DNA of 64,000 nucleotides from assembly GCF_003574735.1 (NCBI RefSeq), contig NZ_QORW01000016.1, positions 62,001-126,000 on the forward strand, written 5' to 3'. Under the pieces are notes generated by a model. That model ran no database searches. It saw only the letters and a list, made by a program, of their open reading frames with translations, and was not told where the DNA came from. Positions 53,231-61,399 of the stretch are shown piece by piece; within the stretch, counting starts at the first letter, position 1; every line of letters starts with the position of its first letter. This DNA comes from Dongia deserti (GTDB lineage: Bacteria; Pseudomonadota; Alphaproteobacteria; Dongiales; Dongiaceae). Position numbers and translations under genes: made by a program.

Positions 53231-53899
53231 CTATCGCAGCGCCTGCCGCAGCGCCGCCGCTGTTGCCCAGGGTGTGATGGCGAGCAGCCCGAGATCCACT
53301 CCGCTCAGCAGCAAAAGCGCGCCGGTCGGATCATCCTCCAGCAGAAGCGAGCGGCTGATGAGTCCAGCAGCGAAGATCAGCACCGGCACATAGAGGGGGA
53401 GAATGAGCAAGGTGAGGAGAATGCCGCCGCGCCGGCTGCCCAGCGTGAGCGCGGCACCCAGTCCGCCGAGCAGGCTCAAGGCGGGCGTCGCCAGCGCCAG
53501 GGCCAGCAGCATCGGCCCATAGCTTTCGCTCGGCGCATTCAGCATCAGCGCCAGCAGCGGCGCGGCAATCAGCAGCGGCAAACCCGTCGAGAGCCAATGC
53601 GCCAGCGCCTTGGCCAGCGCCGTCAATTCCAGAGGCAGTGGCCCCAGCACCATCAGGTCCAGGCTGCCGTCCTCGAAATCACCCTGATAGAGCCGGTCCA
53701 GCGACAGCAGCGCCGCCAGCGCCGCCATGCTGAGCACTACGCCGGTCGAGACCCGCATCAGCGCATTGGGCTCCGGCCCGATGGCGAACGGAAAGAGGAT
53801 ACCCGCCGCCAGGAAGAACAGCACCACCACCCAGGCATCGATGCCCTGGCGGTAGGAGAGCACGAGATCGCGCTTGAGCAGGGCGAGGAACGCGCTCAT
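53231..53899 (-). CDS. ccmB: Heme exporter membrane protein CcmB
   Basis: A six-helix membrane protein of 222 residues of the ABC export type. FLALLKRDLVLSYRQGIDAWVVVLFFL and the conserved LDRLYQGDFEDGSLDLMVLGPLPLE match CcmB. It forms the permease with CcmA and CcmC. ATG 53899 overlaps the ccmA stop codon. Confidence 0.95.
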   Translation of the reverse strand: MSAFLALLKRDLVLSYRQGIDAWVVVLFFLAAGILFPFAIGPEPNALMRVSTGVVLSMAALAALLSLDRLYQGDFEDGSLDLMVLGPLPLELTALAKALAHWLSTGLPLLIAAPLLALMLNAPSESYGPMLLALALATPALSLLGGLGAALTLGSRRGGILLTLLILPLYVPVLIFAAGLISRSLLLEDDPTGALLLLSGVDLGLLAITPWATAAALRQALR

Positions 53900-54501
53900 G
53901 GCTCGCGCCCCAGCTGCAGAACGGGCGCTTCGATCGCCAGCGGCTCGTGGGTTGCGATAATGGCGAGCCCGCCCGCCGCCAGATGGCGATTGAGCAGCAC
54001 GATGAAGGCCGCCCGCGCTTCGCTGTCGAGCGCCGTCACCGGTTCATCAAGCAACCATAGCGGCGGGTCGTTCAAAGCGACCCGGCTCAGGGCGAGGCGC
54101 CGCTTCTGCCCTGCGGACAGCATGCGCGCCGGCCGATCCGCCAGTTGGGTGAGGCCAAAGGCCCGCAGCGCCGCATCCGCATCGCCGCCGTTGAAGCTGG
54201 CCCAGAATTGCAGGTTCTCCCGCGCGGTCAGGCCGGCCTTCAGTGCATCCTGGTGCCCGAGATAGGTGAGTCGCGCGCGATGCGCTTCAGGTTCTTGCGC
54301 CACATCGGCGCCGTCCCACTTGATCGCGCCGTCGGCCGCCGGCAGCAAACCCGCCAGCACTCGCAGGAGCGTGGACTTGCCGCTGCCGTTCGGCCCCTTC
54401 AATAGCAGCGCCTCGCCGCCCGCGACCCGCGCATTGATCCCGCTGGCGATCCGCCGCTCGCCACGCTCCAGCGCAATGTTGTCGAGGGAAAGTTCAGTCA
54501 T
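53896..54501 (-). CDS. ccmA: Heme exporter ATP-binding protein CcmA
   Basis: An ATPase of 201 residues: Walker A GPNGSGKST, signature LSAGQKRRLALSR, Walker B LWLLDEP and the switch histidine in THEP. It powers release of heme-loaded CcmE. ATG 54501 starts MTELSLDNIALERG; there is no strong ribosome binding site upstream, and the reading frame is open further in front. It is the first gene of the ccm cluster. Confidence 0.94.
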   Translation of the reverse strand: MTELSLDNIALERGERRIASGINARVAGGEALLLKGPNGSGKSTLLRVLAGLLPAADGAIKWDGADVAQEPEAHRARLTYLGHQDALKAGLTARENLQFWASFNGGDADAALRAFGLTQLADRPARMLSAGQKRRLALSRVALNDPPLWLLDEPVTALDSEARAAFIVLLNRHLAAGGLAIIATHEPLAIEAPVLQLGREP

Positions 54502-54571
54502 GAGGCAGCTGAAGATAAGACCCGCAGTGAGTCGCAGTCCACTGGTGGACGGCATCTCGACGTACTCCTTG

Positions 54572-54684
54572 CTGTCATCCCGGGCGGGCCGCGCAGCGGC
54601 ACGACCCGGGACCCATGCGATCCAGCAGTGCTGCAGAACGTCCGCATGGGTCCCGGCGCTCGCTGCGCTCGACCGGGATGACAG
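54572..54684. repeat. Complete copy of the dispersed palindrome
   Basis: CTGTCATCCCGG at one end and CCGGGATGACAG at the other are exact inverted copies, and inner arms (ACGACCCGGGACCCATGCG and CGCATGGGTCCCGG) pair too. This is the best-kept member of the family. It lies between ccmA and the RNA candidate. Confidence 0.8.
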
Positions 54685-54701
54685 TATGGAATGATGTCGG
54701 C

Positions 54702-54890
54702 AAAAAAATTGGGCGGCGCCGCGGGTCCTGGGGATGGAGTGGGCCCGCGGCGCTCTGCCCGTCTTTTGAAGACGTCGATCGGGGGTAGCGCGACGCCTTC
54801 CAGTTCGACCTCGCATCCGCGGGGGCGGATGCTCTTGTGTGGGGCACCTGAACAGGGGCGGGTCGAACACCCCTGCGACAAACAGAGGGG
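54702..54890 (-). ncRNA. Structured non-coding RNA candidate, possibly 6S RNA
   Basis: Four hairpins line up on the minus strand: AGGGG/CCCCT with a TTCGA loop, GCATCCGC/GCGGATGC (54813-54833), CGTCTT/AAGACG (54760-54775) and a 13-base stem GCGCCGCGGG.../...CCCGCGGCGC (54716-54753). The last one is followed by GCCCAA and seven T residues (54708-54702), an intrinsic terminator. The length of about 190 fits 6S RNA, and a GGGGTGTTCG near the 5' end recalls the 6S start. The interval 54502-55213 has no supportable gene. The 6S assignment is tentative, and the 5' end is approximate. Confidence 0.5.
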
Positions 54891-55213
54891 ATGATCTCTG
54901 TTGCCTAAGAGTCTTTCGGTGCCTAATGGCCTCAATAAGGTCAGATAATGGCAAAATTGTGTTGATCGCCCGCGGTCAAATGAAGCCGGAATCTCAACAG
55001 CGCGCCGCAAGCGGCTGGCATCCTTGCGCTCTCCGGAAAAGTTGGGCTGGCCTCAGCTTTGCGGCGGCTCGAACGCGTCACACGAACATGCTATGGTCCG
55101 GCCATCTGGCGAGTTTTCCAGCGGGCCCTCCGCCTGCTCGCTCCGCCACAAGGTCCGGTCCACTCTGTCGATTGTTTGCTTGGTCTGCTGGTTAGTTCCT
55201 GGGAGAATCCGTC

Positions 55214-57934
55214 GTGACATCGCTCGATAGCTTCAAGTCCCGCAAAACCCTCACGGTTGGCGGGAAAGCCTACGATTACTTCAGCCTCAAGGCGGCGGAA
55301 AAGGCCGGATTGGGCGATCTCTCCCGCCTTCCCATCTCGCTCAAGGTGCTGCTGGAGAACCTGCTGCGCTACGAGGACGGCAGGTCGGTCACCAAGCAGG
55401 ACATCCAGGCGATCCCGGGATGGCTCAAGAAGAAGAGTTCCGACCGCGAGATCGCCTACCGCCCGGCGCGCGTGCTGATGCAGGATTTCACCGGCGTGCC
55501 GGCCGTGGTCGATCTCGCCGCCATGCGCGAAGCGATGATCAGCCTCGGCGGCGATCCGGAGAAGATCAATCCGCTCTCCCCCGTCGACCTCGTGATCGAC
55601 CATTCGGTGATGGTGGACTATTTCGCCGGCCCCGGCGCGTTCAAGAAGAACGTCGAGCGCGAATATGAGCGCAATGGCGAGCGCTACGCCTTCCTGCGCT
55701 GGGGCCAGACCGCATTCGCGAATTTCCGCGTGGTGCCGCCCGGCACCGGCATCTGCCACCAAGTCAATCTCGAGCATCTGGCGCAGGTGGTGTGGACGGC
55801 GAAGGAACCGACGCAGATCATCAAAGGCAAGAAGAAGGTAGGCAAGACGATCGCCTATCCCGACACGCTCGTCGGCACGGATTCGCACACGACCATGGTC
55901 AACGGCCTCGCCGTCCTCGGCTGGGGCGTCGGCGGCATCGAGGCGGAGGCGGCCATGCTGGGCCAGCCAATCTCCATGCTCATCCCCGAAGTGGTCGGCT
56001 TCAAGCTGAGCGGTCGGCTCAAGGAAGGGACGACCGCCACCGACCTCGTCCTCACCGTCACGCAGATGCTGCGCAAGAAGGGCGTGGTGGGCAAGTTCGT
56101 GGAGTTCTACGGTCCCGGCCTCGATGACCTGGCTCTCGCCGATCGCGCCACCATCGCCAACATGGCGCCGGAATATGGCGCGACCTGCGGCTTCTTCCCG
56201 GTCGATGCCGAAACCTTGCGCTACATGAAGGCAACGGGCCGGCCGCCGGCGCGCATCGCCCTCGTCGAGAAATACGCCAAGGCGCAGGGCATGTGGCGCG
56301 ATGCCAAGTCTCCCGACCCGGTCTTCACCGACATGCTGGAGCTGGATATCTCGACCGTCGAATCGTCGCTCGCCGGCCCCAAGCGCCCGCAGGATCGCGT
56401 GCCGCTGAGCCAGGCCGCCGACAGCTTCAAGAAGGCGCTCACCGACGCCTTCGGCCGCCACAGCGATCACGAATCGCGCGTCAGCGTCAAAGGCAGCAAC
56501 TACGACCTCGGCGACGGCGACGTGGTGATCGCCGCGATCACTTCCTGCACTAACACCTCGAACCCCAGCGTGATGCTGGGCGCGGGCCTGATCGCGCGCA
56601 ATGCGGTGAAGCTCGGCCTCAAGACCAAGCCTTGGGTGAAGACCTCGCTCGCGCCCGGTTCACAGGTCGTGACCGACTATCTGAAGAAGGCCGGCTTGCA
56701 GACTTATCTCGACAAGCTCGGCTTCAACCTTGTGGGCTACGGCTGCACCACGTGCATCGGCAATTCTGGCCCGCTGCCCGATCCGATCGCGGACGCCGTC
56801 ACCACCGGCGATCTGGTCGCCGCCGCGGTCCTTTCCGGCAATCGCAATTTCGAAGGCCGCGTCAACCCGCATGTGAAGGCGAACTATCTCGCTTCGCCGA
56901 TGCTGGTCGTGATCTATGCGCTGGCCGGATCCATGAAGATCGACATCACCAAGGATCCGATCGGCTACGGCAAGAAGGGCAAGCCGATCTACCTCAAGGA
57001 CATCTGGCCGACCAACCAGGAGATCGCGGAGTTCGTGCGCAAGAACGTGACGCCGGTCGCCTTCAAGAAGCGCTACAAGGACGTCTTCACCGGCGATCAG
57101 CTCTGGCGCAAGGTGAAGATCGCCAAGGGCCAGACCTATCAGTGGGACAAGGCCTCCACCTACGTGCAGAACCCGCCCTATTTCGTCGGCATGAACAGCG
57201 AGGCCGGCAATAGCGTCAGCGACGTCATGAAGGCGCGGTCGCTCGCGATCCTCGGCGATAGCATCACCACCGATCACATCTCGCCCGCGGGCTCGATCAA
57301 GAAGGAGGGGCCGGCCGGCCAGTTCCTGATCGGCAAGGGCGTCGGCCCGGTCGATTTCAACTCCTACGGAGCGCGGCGCGGCAATCACGAGGTGATGATG
57401 CGTGGCACCTTCGCCAACATCCGCCTCAAGAACGAGATGGCCCCCGGCACCGAGGGCGGTGTCACGCGGTACATGCCGGACGGCGAGCAGATGTCGATCT
57501 ACGACGCCTCGATGAAGTACCAGAAGGACGGCGTGCCGCTCGTGGTCATCGCCGGCAAGGAGTACGGTACCGGCTCCTCGCGCGACTGGGCGGCCAAGGG
57601 CACCATGCTGCTCGGCATCAAGGCGGTGATCGCGGAAAGCTTCGAGCGCATCCACCGCTCCAACCTGGTCGGCATGGGCGTGCTGCCACTGCAGTTCAAG
57701 GGCGACACGACGCGGCAGAGTCTGCAACTCGACGGCACGGAGGTGTTCGACATCACCGGCCTCTCCAAGGGCCTGAAGCCGCGCATGGACGTGACGCTTC
57801 GCATCAGCCGGAACGGCGGCACGCAGGACGTCCCGCTCACCTGCCGCATCGATACGCTGGACGAGATCGAGTATTTCAAGAACGGCGGCATCCTGCCGTT
57901 CGTGCTCCGCAACCTCGCGAAGGCAGCGGCTTAG
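55214..57934 (+). CDS. acnA: Aconitate hydratase AcnA
   Basis: The TCA-cycle aconitase of 906 residues that converts citrate to isocitrate. The 4Fe-4S ligands are C445 in TSCTNTSNP and C511/C514 in [10 protein letters not shown]. The mobile domain with [14 protein letters not shown] closes the active site. The start is a GTG codon preceded by GGGAGAA. A leader of about 300 bases lies upstream, next to the structured RNA on the other strand. A terminator hairpin of the dispersed palindrome type follows. Confidence 0.97.
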   Translation: MTSLDSFKSRKTLTVGGKAYDYFSLKAAEKAGLGDLSRLPISLKVLLENLLRYEDGRSVTKQDIQAIPGWLKKKSSDREIAYRPARVLMQDFTGVPAVVDLAAMREAMISLGGDPEKINPLSPVDLVIDHSVMVDYFAGPGAFKKNVEREYERNGERYAFLRWGQTAFANFRVVPPGTGICHQVNLEHLAQVVWTAKEPTQIIKGKKKVGKTIAYPDTLVGTDSHTTMVNGLAVLGWGVGGIEAEAAMLGQPISMLIPEVVGFKLSGRLKEGTTATDLVLTVTQMLRKKGVVGKFVEFYGPGLDDLALADRATIANMAPEYGATCGFFPVDAETLRYMKATGRPPARIALVEKYAKAQGMWRDAKSPDPVFTDMLELDISTVESSLAGPKRPQDRVPLSQAADSFKKALTDAFGRHSDHESRVSVKGSNYDLGDGDVVIAAITSCTNTSNPSVMLGAGLIARNAVKLGLKTKPWVKTSLAPGSQVVTDYLKKAGLQTYLDKLGFNLVGYGCTTCIGNSGPLPDPIADAVTTGDLVAAAVLSGNRNFEGRVNPHVKANYLASPMLVVIYALAGSMKIDITKDPIGYGKKGKPIYLKDIWPTNQEIAEFVRKNVTPVAFKKRYKDVFTGDQLWRKVKIAKGQTYQWDKASTYVQNPPYFVGMNSEAGNSVSDVMKARSLAILGDSITTDHISPAGSIKKEGPAGQFLIGKGVGPVDFNSYGARRGNHEVMMRGTFANIRLKNEMAPGTEGGVTRYMPDGEQMSIYDASMKYQKDGVPLVVIAGKEYGTGSSRDWAAKGTMLLGIKAVIAESFERIHRSNLVGMGVLPLQFKGDTTRQSLQLDGTEVFDITGLSKGLKPRMDVTLRISRNGGTQDVPLTCRIDTLDEIEYFKNGGILPFVLRNLAKAAA

Positions 57935-57958
57935 CGACCACGCACGTTCAACGCTTCT

Positions 57959-58004
57959 CACCTGTCATCCCGGCCAAGCGAAGCGCGAGCCGGGGTGACA
58001 GGTG
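57959..58004. terminator. Terminator hairpin made of the dispersed palindrome
   Basis: CACCTGTCATCCCGGC and GCCGGGGTGACAGGTG pair over 15 of 16 bases around a 14-base loop. It lies between the converging acnA and nth genes and has no U-tract. It is the shortest member of the repeat family. Confidence 0.75.
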
Positions 58005-58020
58005 TGTGTGCGTACCATTG

Positions 58021-58725
58021 CTATCGCGCGCTTGTTGTGCGCGCCGCTTTCTTCTTCCCCGGCAGCACGCCCGCGACCGTTGTCTTCGCCGGATAGGCGC
58101 AGATCTCGCTCACCACGCAGCGCGGGCATTCGGGTTTGCGGGCCTTGCACACGTAGCGGCCGTGCAGGATCAGCCAGTGATGGGCGTTGCGCTTGTATTT
58201 GTCGGGCGTGCGCTTTTCGAGCGCCAGCTCGATCGCGTGCGGGTCCTTGCCGGGTGCGAGGCCGGTGCGGTTGCTGACGCGGAAGATGTGCGTGTCGACC
58301 GCGATCGTCGGATGGCCGAACGCGACGTTGAGCACGACATTCGCCGTCTTCCTGCCCACACCCGGCAGCGTCTGCAAGGTCTCGCGATCCTGCGGCACCT
58401 CGCCCTTGAACTCTTCAACCAGGATCCGCGACAGCGCCATCACGTTCTTGGCCTTGTTGTTATAGAGCCCGATGATCTTGATGTAGTCCTTGAGCTTTCC
58501 TTCGCCGAGCTTCAGCATCTTTTCCGGCGTGTCCGCCACCTTGAACAGAAGCTCCGTGGCCTTGTTGACGGAAGAATCGGTCGCCTGGGCGGAGAGCACC
58601 ACCGCGACCAGCAAGGTGTAGGGATTGATATAGTCGAGCTCCCCGCGCGGATTCGGATTAGCCTTCGCCAGCGTGGCATAGAAGGCCTCGATCTGGTCCG
58701 GTTTCAGTTTCGCCAATGCCCCCAC
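58021..58725 (-). CDS. nth: Endonuclease III (DNA glycosylase/AP lyase)
   Basis: The base-excision repair enzyme that removes oxidised pyrimidines. It has the helix-hairpin-helix LPGVGRKTANVVLNVAFG with the catalytic lysine, the catalytic aspartate in AVDTHIFRVSNR, and the 4Fe-4S cluster cysteines C-x6-C-x2-C-x5-C at CKARKPECPRCVVSEIC. The C-terminus is extended with basic residues. I chose a GTG start at 58725, because longer starts at 58773 and 58806 would overlap the divergent gene; these remain possible. Its start codon is 46 bases from that gene. Confidence 0.92.
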   Translation of the reverse strand: MGALAKLKPDQIEAFYATLAKANPNPRGELDYINPYTLLVAVVLSAQATDSSVNKATELLFKVADTPEKMLKLGEGKLKDYIKIIGLYNNKAKNVMALSRILVEEFKGEVPQDRETLQTLPGVGRKTANVVLNVAFGHPTIAVDTHIFRVSNRTGLAPGKDPHAIELALEKRTPDKYKRNAHHWLILHGRYVCKARKPECPRCVVSEICAYPAKTTVAGVLPGKKKAARTTSAR

Positions 58726-58771
58726 CCGCGACGACGTTGATGCAACCGCCTGGCACTCTATACTGCAAGCC

Positions 58772-59314
58772 ATGACGGACGAAACGGACAAGAAGCGGCA
58801 GGTCACCGCATTGGAGGGGGAAGCGGGCGACGATCTCCAGCCGCCCCGGTCCGAACGCCTGCTGTTCGAGGCGTTGCTTTACCCGCACCGGTCGCTCTCC
58901 GAGCGGGGGTTCCTGATCCTCACTATCGGCACCGTCGTCATCGTCTCGCTGTGGGGCGGGTTGTTCCTGGTGCTCGGCGCCTGGCCGATCTTCGGCTTCC
59001 TGGGCGCGGAGTGGCTGTTGTTCTGGTGGCTGCTGCGCACCCATTTCCGCGGCGACCGCCGCGCCGAGCGCATCCGGCTCTATGCCGACCGCCTGCTGTT
59101 GCAGCAGCTCGATGGCAAGGGTCGCCTCGCCGAATCCACGTTCGAGCCTTATTGGCTGCAGATCATCCTGCAGGAGCGCGGCTTCGAGAATCCCGCCTTG
59201 CTGCTCCGCTCCCACGGCCGCGCAGTGGAGATCGGCGCCTTTCTGGGTGCCGCAGAGCGGCGGCAATTCGCACAAGAGCTTCAAACCGTCCTGTCACGCT
59301 GGCGCGCAACCTGA
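58772..59314 (+). CDS. DUF2244 family membrane protein
   Basis: A protein of 180 residues with two transmembrane helices (about 45-65 and 70-87) after a charged N-terminus. RSLSERGFLILT and VEIGAFLGAAERRQFAQEL are conserved in DUF2244 (PF10003). The C-terminal half is a soluble domain. Function unknown; it is widespread in alphaproteobacteria and often lies next to nth, as here. Confidence 0.88.
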   Translation: MTDETDKKRQVTALEGEAGDDLQPPRSERLLFEALLYPHRSLSERGFLILTIGTVVIVSLWGGLFLVLGAWPIFGFLGAEWLLFWWLLRTHFRGDRRAERIRLYADRLLLQQLDGKGRLAESTFEPYWLQIILQERGFENPALLLRSHGRAVEIGAFLGAAERRQFAQELQTVLSRWRAT

Positions 59315-59323
59315 AGCATTTTG

Positions 59324-59346
59324 AGCCGAAGCGGTAACCGGTTCGG
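59324..59346. terminator. Hairpin between DUF2244 and EamA genes
   Basis: GCCGAAGCGG and CCGGTTCGGC pair with one mismatch, around AA or a similarly short loop. It lies ten bases after the DUF2244 stop codon and is a weak terminator candidate. Confidence 0.45.
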
Positions 59347-59382
59347 CGTCGAAAAATGCGACCATCCCTTTAGAGCATTATC

Positions 59383-60324
59383 ATGACACAAAAGAACTCG
59401 ACGCTGCGGCCGCCCGGTGCGGCAGATTTCGCGCTGCTGCTGTTGCTGGCGCTGACCTGGGGATCGTCCTTCTTTTTCATCAAGCAGGCGGTCGAGACCT
59501 TGCCGCCGCTCTCACTTGCGGTCGGGCGCATCACCATCGGCGCGGCGATGCTGCTGATCATTGCCTTTGCCAAGGGCCAGGAGATGCCGCGCGGCCTTGG
59601 CCTGTGGGGGCGGATGATCTTTCTCGGCATCATCGGCAACTCTCTGCCCTTCTTTCTCATCGGCTGGGGCGAGCAATACACGCCGTCCAATCTCGCCGCG
59701 ATCCTGATGGCGACGATCCCGAGCTTCGTCATCGTGCTGGCGCACTTCTTCACCCACGATGAGCCGCTGACCCTCGGCAAGGCGCTGGGTGCTTTGCTCG
59801 GCTTCGCGGGCGTCCTGGCCCTGATCGGCGTTGATGCGCTGAAAGGATTGGGCGACGTCGTGATCGGCCAGATCGCGATCCTGGCCGGCGCCTTCTCCTA
59901 TTCGCTCTACGGCGTCAACGCCAAGCGCCTGCCGCCGCTCGGTTCGGAGATGCTGGTCGGCACCATCCTGCTGGCCGGTCTGGTGCCGCTCATTCCCGTC
60001 TGGCTCGTGATCGATCAGCCCTGGACCCTGGCACCGGATGGCGAGGCTTGGTTCTCGGTCGGCTGGCTCGGCCTGTTGTCGACGGGCGGCGGCAATCTGC
60101 TGTTCTTCCTGCTGCTGCGCAGGGTCGGCGCCGGCTTCGGCTCGTTCAACAACTACCTGGTCCCGCTGATGGGCGTCGGCTGGGGATTCTTCCTGGCCGG
60201 CGAACGGCCGAGCTGGAACGCTCTGGTCGCGCTCCTGCTGATCCTGACTGGCCTTGCACTGGCGCGCTGGCTGAAACCCAGCTTCAGGGCGTCGGTGTCG
60301 AAGCCTGCGGCCTCTGGACGCTGA
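59383..60324 (+). CDS. EamA family (DMT superfamily) transporter
   Basis: A membrane protein of 313 residues with ten helices in two EamA repeats. LLALTWGSSFFFIKQAVETLPP is the typical first helix, and the second repeat starts near residue 165 (GQIAILAGAFSYSLYGV). Members export metabolites or drugs; the substrate is unknown. Its 3' end overlaps that of the converging dapB gene by 41 bases. Confidence 0.9.
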   Translation: MTQKNSTLRPPGAADFALLLLLALTWGSSFFFIKQAVETLPPLSLAVGRITIGAAMLLIIAFAKGQEMPRGLGLWGRMIFLGIIGNSLPFFLIGWGEQYTPSNLAAILMATIPSFVIVLAHFFTHDEPLTLGKALGALLGFAGVLALIGVDALKGLGDVVIGQIAILAGAFSYSLYGVNAKRLPPLGSEMLVGTILLAGLVPLIPVWLVIDQPWTLAPDGEAWFSVGWLGLLSTGGGNLLFFLLLRRVGAGFGSFNNYLVPLMGVGWGFFLAGERPSWNALVALLLILTGLALARWLKPSFRASVSKPAASGR

Positions 60325-61303
60325 AGCCCAGGACATCGCGCATGGAATAGAGGCCGGGCTTCTTGCCCGCCGCCCAAAGCACTGACTTCACCGCGCCGCG
60401 CGCGAAGATCTCGCGGCTGCCTGCCCGGTGGGTGATCTCCACCCGCTCGCCATCGGCGGCGAAGATGACGGTGTGGTCGCCGACCACATCGCCGCCGCGC
60501 AAGGCGGCAAAGCCGATCTCGCCCTTGATCCGTGGCCCCACTTGCCCGTCGCGCGAGCGGCGCGAAATGCGGCGCAGGTTCTGTCCCCGCCCGCGCGCTG
60601 CAGCCTCGCCCAGGGCCAGCGCAGTGCCCGACGGCGCGTCGATCTTGGCGCGGTGGTGCATTTCCACGATCTCGATATCCCAATCGGGATCGAGGATGCG
60701 TGCGACCTCCTCCACCACCTGCTGCAGCAGGTTGATGCCGAGGCTCATGTTGGCGGCGAGGACGATCGGCGCCCTCTGCGCGGCGCGATAGAGACTGTTC
60801 AGCTGATCGTTGTCGAAGCCGGTCGTGCCGATGACCAGGGCGGAGCCGGTACGGGCCGCCATCTGGGCATGCTGGATGGTCGCCGTTGGGTTGGTGAAAT
60901 CCACCACCACGTCCGAGGTCTCGAACAGCATGGATGGATCATCGCTGACCGAGATGCCGAGCGGGTCGGCCCCGGCCAAGGCCCCGATATCCTGCCCCAG
61001 GGCGATCGAACCTTTGCGCTCCGTCCCGCCTACCACCACGATGCCGGGGGCGTTGATCAGCATCTTGAGCAGCATCTGGCCCATCCGGCCGGCGCAGCCG
61101 ACCACCCCGACCTTGACCGCGCCGTTGCTGGGGCGCTTGACCCGGACCGGGGCCGGCCCGGCCGGACGCGGCGCCGGCTTTTCAGCCGGTTTTTCTTGAG
61201 ATTTCAATCCGATAGGCTTCTTTTGCAAAGCCTTGGCGCCAGCTTTGGCGGCTGGCTTGGTTGCTGGTTTGACGGCGGGCTTGCCGGCTTTCTTCGTGTT
61301 CAT
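60284..61303 (-). CDS. dapB: 4-hydroxy-tetrahydrodipicolinate reductase with basic N-terminal tail
   Basis: The lysine/diaminopimelate pathway enzyme. The catalytic part (about 62-339) has the NAD(P) motif VGVVGCAGRMGQ, the GTTGFDNDQL loop and the active-site VEMHHRAKIDAPSGTAL. An extra tail of about 61 residues precedes it, with twelve lysines spaced between Ala and Pro (MNTKKAGKPAVKPATKPAA), like histone H1 or PHA-granule tails. No other start codon fits before the Rossmann motif, so the tail is translated. GGGGATCGGGG precedes ATG 61303. Confidence 0.93.
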   Translation of the reverse strand: MNTKKAGKPAVKPATKPAAKAGAKALQKKPIGLKSQEKPAEKPAPRPAGPAPVRVKRPSNGAVKVGVVGCAGRMGQMLLKMLINAPGIVVVGGTERKGSIALGQDIGALAGADPLGISVSDDPSMLFETSDVVVDFTNPTATIQHAQMAARTGSALVIGTTGFDNDQLNSLYRAAQRAPIVLAANMSLGINLLQQVVEEVARILDPDWDIEIVEMHHRAKIDAPSGTALALGEAAARGRGQNLRRISRRSRDGQVGPRIKGEIGFAALRGGDVVGDHTVIFAADGERVEITHRAGSREIFARGAVKSVLWAAGKKPGLYSMRDVLGFSVQRPQASTPTP

Positions 61304-61399
61304 CCCCGATCCCCGCGAGTCGCAAAAGTTAACGCATCTTGCAACTGTAGTCGGGTTGGCAGCGAAAGGGCAACGGGGAGGGGCAGAAAGAGAGCCTGG

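Noticed and set aside
54498-55010. A minus-strand open reading frame of 170 codons between ccmA and acnA
   Set aside because: The translated protein has no known domain and runs through the dispersed palindrome and several perfect RNA hairpins; a structured RNA explains the region better.
54891-55213. A riboswitch in the long acnA leader
   Set aside because: I saw no conserved aptamer core or terminator in the leader on the plus strand.
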